This document shows, piece after piece, positions 52,201 to 59,754 of a stretch of 64,000 bases of DNA. The stretch is from positions 1 to 64,000 of the forward strand of contig NZ_BCBA01000045.1 of the NCBI RefSeq assembly GCF_001320245.1, in the 5' to 3' direction. The notes under the pieces were generated by a model. The model worked only from the letters and a program-made list of their open reading frames with translations. It ran no database searches and was not told the DNA's origin. Every line of letters begins with the position of its first letter. Position 1 is the first letter of the stretch. A program made the position numbers and the translations under genes. The DNA is from Pseudomonas sp. NBRC 111124. Lineage in GTDB: Bacteria > Pseudomonadota > Gammaproteobacteria > Pseudomonadales > Pseudomonadaceae.

Positions 52201-54539
52201 CGGTCACGTTCACACCCTGGGGCGTCACCCATCTGGCCACCCTCAACGCGCAATCGGTAGGCGTCGGTTACAACCGCCAGCGGGTGGATCCGGTGACCGG
52301 TGGTTTCCACTTGGGCGACGGCTACCGCTTCTACGACGCCCAGCACCAAGTGTTCTGCCAACCCGACGACTGGAGCCCCCTGGGTGCAGCCGGCCCGAAT
52401 GACCGTGCCTACTGCCCGAAAGCCGACCCGGTCAACTTCGAGGACCCCAGTGGCCACATCATGCTCAACCGCCAGGGCCAGGCAGCCAACCTGGCAAGGC
52501 TCGATACCATTATTGCCTCGCTGACGCCCATCACGGCGACGGAGACGGCGCCGCCCCAGGCTGCCAGCATGGGGGAATGGCTGTTGTTTGCTGGCCTGAC
52601 GATTTTGGGCGCAGTGATGATCGTAGCCTCGGCGGGCACCCTGAGTGCGCCGGTGATCGCCGGGCTGATGATCGCCTACACAGCAGGTGCCGCAGTCACG
52701 GCAACGGGGATGGCATTGCGGCAGTCGGACCCGGAGCTTTCGCGGATATTGGAACCTGTGGGGCAAGTGATGATGGCACTGGCCAGTGCGCCGGCATTCG
52801 GCTCGCAGATGGCCGGGGTGGCGAAGGCGGTGATGTATGGATCGACGCTGGCGTATGCCGGTTTGACCATCGCTCAGGTGTCGGTGCAGCAGAGCAACCC
52901 TGAACTGGCGGAGAAGCTGGGATGGGCGGCGATGGCTGCTGGCCTGTTTGACCTGGCGTACGCCGGAGCAAAAAAACTGGGGAGCGTCATGGCCAAGCTG
53001 GGTTCAAAATCGCTGACTGCCCTGCGCGGACTCCGCAGAACTGTGAGGTTACATGGTATTTCGTCATTGCTGCAGCGAAGCAGGCGCAGTCAATATCTAC
53101 TTAACGGTACACCCAACATTGCACTTCCGGCCCTTGGTTCGAAGGACATGCACCTTGGCGGAATCCGAAGTAACGGACATGTGATGTCCGTAGAGGAGGA
53201 CTTCCAGGGCATCCATCTCTTTGATGATCAAGTGGGATTCCGGCATGCCGTAGCTGAAAATCGTAAATTAATGACCCCCTTTATCGAGAGCGAACTCAAG
53301 AAAATAGAGAACGCGCAAAAAAACGGGGTGGTGACCGCCATGCAGTCCCGCTATCAGGCATCACTGAACAACGCCAATGCCGAGCTCGCAAAACTGGAGA
53401 ACGAAGTTAGTACGCTCAAGAGCCTGAAAAAAAGCTTCCAAGCTGGAACGGAAAAAGAATATCGCTCAGCACAATCCGCTTCGACGGAATTGGACGACCT
53501 TATCAGTGGAAAAAACAACGCTGAATTCTCGCTTGGCAAAGCAAAAGACGGCGATGAAATCAGCGGCATTTTTAACGATTTTGAGTATAAATATCAGGAC
53601 GAGCAATTCAGTGGCATAACAGAGGCCATTGACGCGGCAAGAAATCGCGCAGGTGCTATATCCGACGGTGAAGCGAGCCTTGCCTACTGGAAACGCCTGC
53701 TGACAGATCTGCAAACAAATCTTAAAAACAGGTACGGCACGCTGCAAAAGGTTCATCATACACAACTGGACAAGATTCAAAAAGCTGAACATCAGCTTAG
53801 CTTGAATTTCCATGCTTATGAAGACCGTGTATTGGCTTCGCTAAGAAAAACGCACGCCTCTTATGGAACTAGCTTGAAGGGCCGCACTGGCGCAACATTA
53901 TTCAAACCCTCGGTTATTCCTGATCATACTGCCCCTGAATCGAGGCTGAATGCTATCGGCCATGGATACGTAGATGACACCGGGATGGCACACATAGGCC
54001 GTTATGAACGTAGGGGCGGCAGGACAGTAGCGATAAGGACATCACCCCAAAAATTCTACGGGATGCTGATCAACGACTTCAAGGCGAGGATGAAAGCCAC
54101 GCCAGCAGAACTGCGTAAGCTCACCACAACCCAGCACAAATCCATCACTGCCACCCAATGGCATGATTTATTCAAGAAGAAGTACGGAAACATCCGCCTC
54201 ATTAGCTGCAATTTGGCTTTAGAAGTAAACAATACCTCATTCGCTCGACAACTGCATACAATTAGCGGCCTTCCTGTCAAAGCCTCAACAGTACGGATTT
54301 TTGCCTCGATCTCGGACAGCAAAGCACTTTACGTAAAATACAAGTCCGCGCGACTACTAGGAAAGACTAAAGGTAATTACAGCCAATTCTTCAACGCTAC
54401 ACTTTCGGAACCACGACATACACTACACCTCCCCAAACTTGACATGCCTGAATTTTACCGTTCTCCCACGACACAGGGGAGTAATGGACTGTGGGAGCCA
54501 CTTCCGGGAATTTGCTATGACATGCCTACCTACCGGTAA
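49197..54539 (+). CDS. RHS-repeat polymorphic toxin with C-terminal clan-CD (C80-like) cysteine peptidase domain
   Basis: The 1780-residue protein has many YD repeats (YDSLGRGVRS, YDGLGRPETL, YDAFGRETKR, YDANGNLATN) to about residue 1020. The RHS core follows at about 1022-1088 (VDPVTGGFHLGDGYRFYDA, then NFEDPSGH, where related shells cut themselves). Hydrophobic Ala/Gly-rich segments lie at about 1122-1260 and a long coiled-coil region at about 1360-1560. In the variable C-terminus, H1589 (NAIGHGY) and C1671 (RLISCNL) have the HG/xC layout of clan-CD peptidases such as the C80 domains of large clostridial and MARTX toxins. The effector role is inferred. DNA for the C-terminus is more A/T-rich than the shell. 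No immunity gene is evident downstream. Confidence 0.8.
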   Translation: MTSTDQTTSSPAPTPPANSLTETTLTRYRPGGLEPIEFITDDGLHTRLWYYEADAHPLNISTLVAGLTLAKVTTGTNATVGSTGRTLADATQLTCTERPAAGKGLLPLCAQYQYLLLPDGTRQAPVLTLFGYALNQRDEHGTLLPNTVLTFDGFEAFDDSDTLALANVTLAKPTTLSVSLVQANHQHKAGVVRSSERIATQWYQNDNARSTQTVTEVVTIGKEAATYELLRTTPYSTATAILQRQIVSARTGRLLRETQQDSEGNPIAFTCHQYDSLGRGVRSDTYAFNEEAFTSGVVAWLFPTGSQSIHYAQDGKGKRVRSCDAQGRHQQCYYDGQQRIVRRELQRVPGPDHSADNYCMVEQTSWDSDGQMASQVMFDYLPGGLRIDNVQAVPEQSKDWFWQAHGQDPVVTDANHNVSLTTRSTLGLISQGALSTQQTTQRNLRDGSVTLTHEAWNGLDRPAAGAAIMTTQTLNQKGQRTQVTEDIPGYAKQARTWNITYDGLGRPETLTQPDKSIIAWAYEGLNESPTRMSVKKSASAPERVLASRTFKDGAVSTLVRGSDTSQTLQTRPDGYLKPDGTSLYHARNADGSLSWYAQTGSSTASRTPLVTFKLSPVTQAMQAERPVQGDHQSLVTSETLQPLLLGTWRFNRTVHGQQQRDEGSASLRGVLTGTWNSNDLPLQAWENAQGYRSRLRRGSLEYHYTYTALGQLACLTVQDMRSGQHLQVLHDYDAFGRETKRSYALNGQEKVRYEQTWSPASQLLSKTLYRDGTRARSETFVYYTSVTGTSDELQQWTVDAVAGEQVKDDEGHAIKEETYQYDELGSMTQCSTTRSNNDTLVRNYAYGDAMHPTRRTAMTCITTLAGTASTRTVTLTYDANGNLATNEREQSLAYTDSGRLRSVTAKNGTTPLTYYEYDEHDRLIAQCDVVNNQRRILNYGANGLSGETWLDGAGTVLKRLTLDDQAGLAVALDDQWLFVLGDPQTGGGDEYQFKDGAWVRHSVTFTPWGVTHLATLNAQSVGVGYNRQRVDPVTGGFHLGDGYRFYDAQHQVFCQPDDWSPLGAAGPNDRAYCPKADPVNFEDPSGHIMLNRQGQAANLARLDTIIASLTPITATETAPPQAASMGEWLLFAGLTILGAVMIVASAGTLSAPVIAGLMIAYTAGAAVTATGMALRQSDPELSRILEPVGQVMMALASAPAFGSQMAGVAKAVMYGSTLAYAGLTIAQVSVQQSNPELAEKLGWAAMAAGLFDLAYAGAKKLGSVMAKLGSKSLTALRGLRRTVRLHGISSLLQRSRRSQYLLNGTPNIALPALGSKDMHLGGIRSNGHVMSVEEDFQGIHLFDDQVGFRHAVAENRKLMTPFIESELKKIENAQKNGVVTAMQSRYQASLNNANAELAKLENEVSTLKSLKKSFQAGTEKEYRSAQSASTELDDLISGKNNAEFSLGKAKDGDEISGIFNDFEYKYQDEQFSGITEAIDAARNRAGAISDGEASLAYWKRLLTDLQTNLKNRYGTLQKVHHTQLDKIQKAEHQLSLNFHAYEDRVLASLRKTHASYGTSLKGRTGATLFKPSVIPDHTAPESRLNAIGHGYVDDTGMAHIGRYERRGGRTVAIRTSPQKFYGMLINDFKARMKATPAELRKLTTTQHKSITATQWHDLFKKKYGNIRLISCNLALEVNNTSFARQLHTISGLPVKASTVRIFASISDSKALYVKYKSARLLGKTKGNYSQFFNATLSEPRHTLHLPKLDMPEFYRSPTTQGSNGLWEPLPGICYDMPTYR

Positions 54540-54583
54540 CAATTTGACGCAGCTGAACTAGTCAGTTTGTTGCAACCGGCATA

Positions 54584-54617
54584 GCCCCTTTCGCGATTGA
54601 AAGGTCGCGAAAGGGGC
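54584..54617 (+). terminator. Rho-independent terminator after the RHS genes
   Basis: Perfect 13-bp arms (GCCCCTTTCGCGA) at 54584-54596 and 54605-54617 with an 8-nt loop begin 45 nt after the RHS stop. They are followed by GTCACAGTTTT, a short T run. Confidence 0.7.
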
Positions 54618-54656
54618 GTCACAGTTTTACACCGCAATCCGCTCAAACCAGCGAGG

Positions 54657-54740
54657 GCGCGCAGCCGGCAAATGTGGCACTGCCTCGAGCAGGGCCCGGG
54701 CAATTGCGATGCGCTGGCGTTGCCCATCTGTTCCATCCAT
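54657..54740 (-). pseudogene. Possible scrap of an ABC-transporter ATPase gene
   Basis: The minus strand of this gap encodes GQRQRIAIARALLE, which is the segment just after the ABC signature (LSGGQRQRIAIARALL) of exporter-type ATPases. The sequence is in frame for only about 16 codons and no Walker motifs or DEAT box flank it. It looks like a remnant left at the right border of the RHS island. The match is short but specific; chance cannot be excluded. Confidence 0.35.
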
Positions 54741-54743
54741 GCA

Positions 54744-55697
54744 TCAACGCTGGTAGAGGATCACCAGGTCATTGATCACCGACGGCCGCTCCTGCCCTAC
54801 CACATGGGTGTTGATCTCCAGCGTCAGCTGGGTCCCACGCTGGTTCAGCTCGACCGCCTTGACCCGTGCCCGGGCATGAATACGCGAGCCAGCCGGCACC
54901 GGCGCCGGGAAGCGCAGGCGATCGGAGCCGTAGTTGATCTGCGTGGTGAAGCCGGTGATCTCGAAGCCCAGCGCCAGCTTCAGCCGCGATTGCAGCACCT
55001 GCACCAGCGCGCCGTGGGCGATGGTGCCGCCGAACGGGCTGCTGCGCCGGGCCCGCTCAGGGTCGGTGTGGATCCAGTAGTCGTCACCCGAAAGCTCGGC
55101 AAAGGCATCGATCAGCGCCTGGTCCACCAACAGGCTGTTGCTCCAGTCGCTGTACTGTTCGCTGACCAGGGCCTGCAGTGCGGCCCCGTCCTGGCAGTCG
55201 ACCTGCAGGCGGTTGTCGGGCACCTCGACAGGCGCCACCACCTCGACCACGTGGGCTGATTCCAGTGCTGCGGCGTTCTGATCCAGGCCGGTGAAGCGCA
55301 ACAGCCGGGTGCCCTTGCCATCGACCTGGGCAAATACCGGCTGCAACGGCATGCCGATGCGGATCTGCTCTTCCTCCAGGCCCACCAGGGTGGTGTTGAC
55401 CCGCACCCCTTCGGCCAGCTCCACCACCGCCAGTTTCTGCGGCATTTCATCGATGAAGTCCGGCAGGGTCGGAATGCGCGTGAGGGTGTAGCTGTAGAGC
55501 GTCGCCTGGCCGCTCACCTCGTGCCACGCCGGGTCCGGCGCCAGGCAGGCCGGGCAGTGCCGGCGCGGGTAGAACAGCCACTGGGCGCAGGCGCCACACT
55601 GCTGGACCAGCAGGCGACGGGCCTTGAGCCCTTCCCAGAACGGCGCGGAGATTTCGGTCGCCACGGGCATCGGTTTGTTGTTCGACATGATCGTCAT
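54744..55697 (-). CDS. DUF35 (OB-fold/Zn ribbon)-MaoC fusion, ChsH2-like
   Basis: The 317-residue protein joins two domains. The N-terminal DUF35 part has a zinc ribbon C34-x2-C37-x10-C48-x2-C51 (CGACAQW, HCPAC) and an OB-fold. The C-terminal hot-dog domain has ELSGDDYWIHTDP with catalytic D205 and H210. In actinobacteria ChsH2 has this make-up: its MaoC part hydrates the steroid enoyl-CoA and its DUF35 part supports the Ltp2 aldolase that removes the side chain. The Ltp2-like gene overlaps by 4 nt directly upstream, as expected. The ATG at 55697 overlaps that stop; the ATG at 55688 has a better-spaced GGGAG. Confidence 0.86.
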   Translation of the reverse strand: MTIMSNNKPMPVATEISAPFWEGLKARRLLVQQCGACAQWLFYPRRHCPACLAPDPAWHEVSGQATLYSYTLTRIPTLPDFIDEMPQKLAVVELAEGVRVNTTLVGLEEEQIRIGMPLQPVFAQVDGKGTRLLRFTGLDQNAAALESAHVVEVVAPVEVPDNRLQVDCQDGAALQALVSEQYSDWSNSLLVDQALIDAFAELSGDDYWIHTDPERARRSSPFGGTIAHGALVQVLQSRLKLALGFEITGFTTQINYGSDRLRFPAPVPAGSRIHARARVKAVELNQRGTQLTLEINTHVVGQERPSVINDLVILYQR

Positions 55698-56905
55698 GCT
55701 CCCTGAAGAATCAATGCGCCCTGCTCGCTCATCACGCCGCCGGTACCGGAGACGTAGACGCTGTCGCAGCGCTGCAACTGGCGTTCGCCCGCGGCTCCGG
55801 CGATCTGCGTGACCGCCTCGATGACTTGGGACATGCCGCCGGCCGAGCCGGCCTGGCCAAAGCTGAGCTGGCCGCCATGGGTGTTCATGGGGAAGTCGCC
55901 GCGCCAGGTCAAGTCGTGCTCGCGGACGAACGCCATGCCCTCGCCCTTGCCGCAGAAACCGGCGTCTTCCAGGGTCAGCAAGGCGGTGATGGTGTAGCAG
56001 TCATAGATCTGCGCGGCATCGACGTCAGCAGGCTTGAGCCCGGCCATGGTGAAGGCGCGGCGCGAGGCTGGGCCGATCGGTGTGTGCACCATGTCTTCAG
56101 CGTAGGTCGGCGACTTGAACGCCAGGTGCTCGCCAAAGCCTGTGATGTATGCCGGGCGTTTGCGCGCACGCGCGGCCAGTTCCTTGTTGGCGATGATCAG
56201 CGCCGCGCCACCGGCCACCGGCATGACGATCTCCAGCACGTGCAGCGGGTCGGCAACCATGCGGCTGGCAAGCACCTGTTCCACGGTCAGCGGCTGGCCG
56301 TAGAACATCGCCTGCGGGTTGGCCTGGGCGTTGGTGCGCTGGTCCACGGCGATTTTCGCCAGGGCCCGCGGGTCGTAGCCGAACTGCGAGGCATAACGTT
56401 GGGCGATCATCGCGTAACCGGTGTTCTGGCCCATGTGCCCATAAGGGAGGTCGAACTCCGCTTCCGGTGCGCCGAACGCCGTGCTGTGCCCACCAAAACG
56501 CATGGCCCGGGCCATCCAGCCCGCGTCTTCATCCGGCCCCAAGGGCGCCATGCGCGCCGGCAGCACGCACAGCACCGCCTGGCACAGGCCCAGTTCGATG
56601 GCGGCAGCGGCGCGCCAGACCATGCCGACCGAGGTGCATCCCCCCAGGTCGACCACTTCGGCAAAGTTCAGGCGCAGGCCCAGGTATTCGGCGGCCATGG
56701 CCGGGACGAACACCGAGGCTTCGTGGAACTGCGGCCCGTTGATCACCAGGCCGTCCAGGTCCGAGGCTTGCAGGCCGGCATCGCGCAGGGCCTGGGCGGC
56801 CAGGTCGGCGACCTGTTCGAGGTGGAACATCTTCGGTGCCGTGGCGTACTTCTCCGGCTTGTACTGCGCGGTACCGACTATTGCTGCGTGGCCTTTGAGC
56901 CCCAT
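55694..56905 (-). CDS. ltp2: Ltp2-like steroid side-chain aldolase (SCP2-thiolase family)
   Basis: The 403-residue thiolase-fold protein belongs to the SCP2-thiolase/lipid-transfer group. The normal thiolase nucleophile motif is replaced by VVDLGGCTSVGMVW, and the C-terminus has MNTHGGQLSFGQAGSAGG instead of the GHP motif. Ltp2-type proteins catalyse retro-aldol cleavage of 17-hydroxy-C22-CoA steroids, releasing propionyl-CoA or acetyl-CoA and a 17-ketosteroid; Sal-type aldolases do this in Pseudomonas. The conserved tyrosines (QIYDCYTITALL) are present. GGGAGG precedes the start by 5 nt. The translationally coupled DUF35-MaoC partner supports the assignment. Confidence 0.85.
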   Translation of the reverse strand: MGLKGHAAIVGTAQYKPEKYATAPKMFHLEQVADLAAQALRDAGLQASDLDGLVINGPQFHEASVFVPAMAAEYLGLRLNFAEVVDLGGCTSVGMVWRAAAAIELGLCQAVLCVLPARMAPLGPDEDAGWMARAMRFGGHSTAFGAPEAEFDLPYGHMGQNTGYAMIAQRYASQFGYDPRALAKIAVDQRTNAQANPQAMFYGQPLTVEQVLASRMVADPLHVLEIVMPVAGGAALIIANKELAARARKRPAYITGFGEHLAFKSPTYAEDMVHTPIGPASRRAFTMAGLKPADVDAAQIYDCYTITALLTLEDAGFCGKGEGMAFVREHDLTWRGDFPMNTHGGQLSFGQAGSAGGMSQVIEAVTQIAGAAGERQLQRCDSVYVSGTGGVMSEQGALILQGA

Positions 56906-56954
56906 GGTGCCTCCCTGCCAGCGCCCGCAGGCGCCAGCGTTGTCAGGTGATCGG

Positions 56955-58622
56955 TCAGAAGGTGTATTTCAACGAGAAGGTCGCGTAGTCACGGTCGGCG
57001 TACGGCCGCTTGATCGCGTCGGGCGAGCCGAGGTAGCCGACATAGGTCAACGCGGCTTCCAGGTTGCCGAGGTACTTGAAGGTGGTGCCCACGCTGAGGC
57101 GGCGGTCACCCTGCACACCGGAAATGCTCCCGGCCATGGGCGTCGCGCCGCTGAACACGTTGGAGAAGCGCACCGGCACCTCCAGGTCCCAGCCTTGGAA
57201 CACCCCCGGGTAGCTGAACGATGCGCCCACGGTGTAGGCACTGGCATCGCGCGTGCGCCAGCCGGTCGCGGTCTTGTAGGTGTAGTCATCGGACGCCGCG
57301 ACCATCGGTGCCAGGCTCGGCAGCAGCGCCACGCCCTGCAGGTTGCCGGCCGCGGAGGTGGCGTCGACGCTGTCGACCTTGACGTGGATGATTTCGCCGG
57401 TGAGGGTGGTCTGGCTGGCCCAGGGCCGGTCGCCCAGCACGCGCATGGCCGAAAGCTGGAACTGCTGGCCCTTGCCGCGCGCCGGGGTCGGCCCGAGGCC
57501 GGTGTTGACCATGACCGGGGCGCCGTCGCGGTACGACCATTCGCCGCCGATCTGGGTCTCGCCGAGCTTGGTCGAGGCGCTGATGCCGGTGAGCTTGATG
57601 TCCTCGAAGTACTTCACCCGGTAGCCGTTGGCGGCGAAGGCGAACAGGCCGCCACCCACCGGCACCGGGCTGTAGCCGACCAGCGCGGTGGCCGGGTTCT
57701 TGTCGTGGTAGTTGACGTGGAACAACGACAGTTCAAGCGCTGGCACCGGCCGGTAGCGCAGCTGCACGCCCCACTGGCCACTGTCGCGGGGCTCGTCGGT
57801 ACCACGGTAAGGCACGTTGCCGGTCGGCGTGATGAGGAACTCGCGGCCCGGGCCGATCACGTCGGTGCCCGACAGGTAGCTGCCCACCGGGGCCAGCTCG
57901 GTGCCCTTCCACTCGTACTGCATATAGGCGCCGAAGGTGAACTGCGGATTGAAGCGGTACGAGGCCGAGACCTGGCCCACCGGCAACAGTACTTCCTTGA
58001 CCTCGACGCCGGGTTGCGCAGCCTTGACCGCGTCGGAGGGGTTCTGCACGCCGTTGACCCCGGGGTAGTACAGGCTCTCGCCCCAGGACTCGATATGGCG
58101 CCCGGCCTTGACGTCGAGCATCGAGTCGTTGTCGAACCGCCACCCGCCGAACACGTAGGCATCCAGCAGGCGGGTACGGCCACCGCTGTAGTACTTGGCA
58201 TCGCTGGTGAATTCATCGTTGTCACCGTCCTTGTTGACGGTGGCTGGCGAGTTGTTGTCGTTCTTGCGGTGGTAGACGTCGTCGTAGAAAGTACTGGCAC
58301 GCACCACGGCGCCGTAGTTGTCCATGCGCATGATCATCTCGCCCAGTGCACCCAGGCGGTTGGTGGTCAGGCTGCCCTGGTTGAAGTTGCGGTCGCCGTC
58401 GTCGGCGTTGACCCCCATCAGGCGGTCGCTGGGCTTGGCCAGGCGCACGCCGATGCCATAGCTGGTGGTCACCGACCAGTCGATGGTGGCGCCATTGTCG
58501 AACTCGATGGTCTCCCCCGCCCAGGCCGACGCCGATGCCAGGGCAATCGCCGCCGTCAGGCCGGCCAGCGGCAAGCCGCGGTTCGCAAGGCCAGTATCGT
58601 TATTGTTGTTCTTGTCGATCAC
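56955..58622 (-). CDS. DUF1302 family outer-membrane protein, copy 2
   Basis: The 555-residue paralogue of 28092-29732 has a signal peptide (GLPLAGLTAAIALASASAWAG), a long beta-rich body, and a terminal strand ending in phenylalanine (YATFSLKYTF). Matching landmarks in both copies are the NNDD/NADDGDRNF stretch near the N-terminus, SLxTNRL, and the FYDDVYH segment. The likely start is GTG 58622, with AGGAG 7 nt upstream; it overlaps the hydrolase gene by 23 nt. Co-transcription with the side-chain genes suggests uptake of a side-chain-bearing steroid (inference). Confidence 0.83.
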   Translation of the reverse strand: MIDKNNNNDTGLANRGLPLAGLTAAIALASASAWAGETIEFDNGATIDWSVTTSYGIGVRLAKPSDRLMGVNADDGDRNFNQGSLTTNRLGALGEMIMRMDNYGAVVRASTFYDDVYHRKNDNNSPATVNKDGDNDEFTSDAKYYSGGRTRLLDAYVFGGWRFDNDSMLDVKAGRHIESWGESLYYPGVNGVQNPSDAVKAAQPGVEVKEVLLPVGQVSASYRFNPQFTFGAYMQYEWKGTELAPVGSYLSGTDVIGPGREFLITPTGNVPYRGTDEPRDSGQWGVQLRYRPVPALELSLFHVNYHDKNPATALVGYSPVPVGGGLFAFAANGYRVKYFEDIKLTGISASTKLGETQIGGEWSYRDGAPVMVNTGLGPTPARGKGQQFQLSAMRVLGDRPWASQTTLTGEIIHVKVDSVDATSAAGNLQGVALLPSLAPMVAASDDYTYKTATGWRTRDASAYTVGASFSYPGVFQGWDLEVPVRFSNVFSGATPMAGSISGVQGDRRLSVGTTFKYLGNLEAALTYVGYLGSPDAIKRPYADRDYATFSLKYTF

Positions 58623-59754
58623 ACGGACTCTCCTGAAGGGCAACCGGCTGGCTGCCTGGAATGGTCAACGTTGCCGTCGGGCCGGCCGCGGCCGCGGGTT
58701 GCCCCGGCGTGCCACGGCGGTAGCGGTAGTGCGCCTGGTGCAGTTCGCGTACCAGCAGCCCTTCGGTCATGAGGTAGTTGGCATGGGCCAACGTTTCGCC
58801 AAGCGCCATCAGTTCGTCGAAACGCCCTGACAGCTTGGGGAACAGCACGGCCATCAGCTCGAGCGCGCTGCGGGGCGCGTCGCAGCTGGCCAGCAGCTTG
58901 GCCAGCTGGGCCTGGTGATGCGCCTGCAACTGGTCCAGGCGCGCATGCAGGTGGTAGAACGGCCGCTCGTGGGCCGGCAGCACCAGCACGCTGTCGGGCA
59001 GCATCCGCAGGTGTTCGAGCGAAGCCAGCCAGTCGCGCAGCGGGTCGGCCTCGGGTTCGGTGGCATGCACGCCCACCGTCGGGGTGATGCGTGGCAGCAC
59101 CTGGTCACCGGCAATCAGCAGGCTGCCGTCTTCGGCATACAGGCAGGCATGCTCGGGGGAATGGCCGCGCCCTATGACCACGCGCCACAGGCGATTGCCA
59201 ATGGGCAGGCGATCGCCGTCGCGCAGGCGCCGGTAGCTGTTGAAATGCAGCGGGCGGAAGTGGCCGCTCTGGATCAGCCGGTACAGCTCGTCGATCTGCT
59301 CGTCGCTGAAGCCCGCCTTGGCATGGAAGTCGTGGAAGTCCCAACCCGGCGCCTGCCCCGCGGGCACCGTGACGTACAGCGAGCGGTACTCGCTGGCGGT
59401 CATGTAGATCGGGCAGCGGTAGCGTTCGGCGAGCCAGGCGGCGACGCCGGCATGGTCGGAGTGGTAGTGGGTGCAGATCACCGCCAGTAACGGCTGGCCG
59501 GCGAACAGCCCGGTAAACACCTGCTCCCAGGCGGCTCGGGTCTGCTCGGTGTTCATGCCGGTGTCCACTACCACCCAGCCGTCGCCATGGCGCAGCAGGT
59601 ACAGGTTGATGTGGTCGAGGCGGTACGGCAGCGGCATGCGCAGCCACCACACGCCATCGGCAACCTCGCGCCATTCGCCGCTGCCTTGCGCCTGCGGCCA
59701 GGGGTAGCGCAGGCCACTGGCCAGTTCGTGCCCATCCGCGTTGAGCTCAGCCAT
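58600..59754 (-). CDS. Metallo-beta-lactamase-fold hydrolase
   Basis: The 384-residue protein has the MBL metal motif THYHSDHAG (H96, H98, D100, H101), a further ligand region GRGHSPEHACLY and the aspartate in LLIAGDQVLP. A helical C-terminal domain (about residues 230-350) is like that of MBL-fold thioesterase/glyoxalase-II-like proteins. It sits between a steroid-CoA ligase and a DUF1302 gene, so a thioester or lactone of a steroid is a reasonable substrate, but this is a guess. The start at 59754 overlaps the ligase stop by 8 nt. Confidence 0.8.
   Translation of the reverse strand: MAELNADGHELASGLRYPWPQAQGSGEWREVADGVWWLRMPLPYRLDHINLYLLRHGDGWVVVDTGMNTEQTRAAWEQVFTGLFAGQPLLAVICTHYHSDHAGVAAWLAERYRCPIYMTASEYRSLYVTVPAGQAPGWDFHDFHAKAGFSDEQIDELYRLIQSGHFRPLHFNSYRRLRDGDRLPIGNRLWRVVIGRGHSPEHACLYAEDGSLLIAGDQVLPRITPTVGVHATEPEADPLRDWLASLEHLRMLPDSVLVLPAHERPFYHLHARLDQLQAHHQAQLAKLLASCDAPRSALELMAVLFPKLSGRFDELMALGETLAHANYLMTEGLLVRELHQAHYRYRRGTPGQPAAAAGPTATLTIPGSQPVALQESPCDRQEQQ

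Noticed and set aside
44192..54617. Insertion sequence or integrative element carrying the RHS genes
   Set aside because: No transposase, integrase, tRNA end or matching direct repeats were seen at the borders. The inverted repeat on the left is a REP-like element also found at ordinary operon ends.
54597..55259. A 220-codon plus-strand frame just after the RHS genes, considered as an immunity protein
   Set aside because: Most of it is antisense to the DUF35-MaoC gene and it has no ribosome-binding site or coherent fold. Position alone is not enough.
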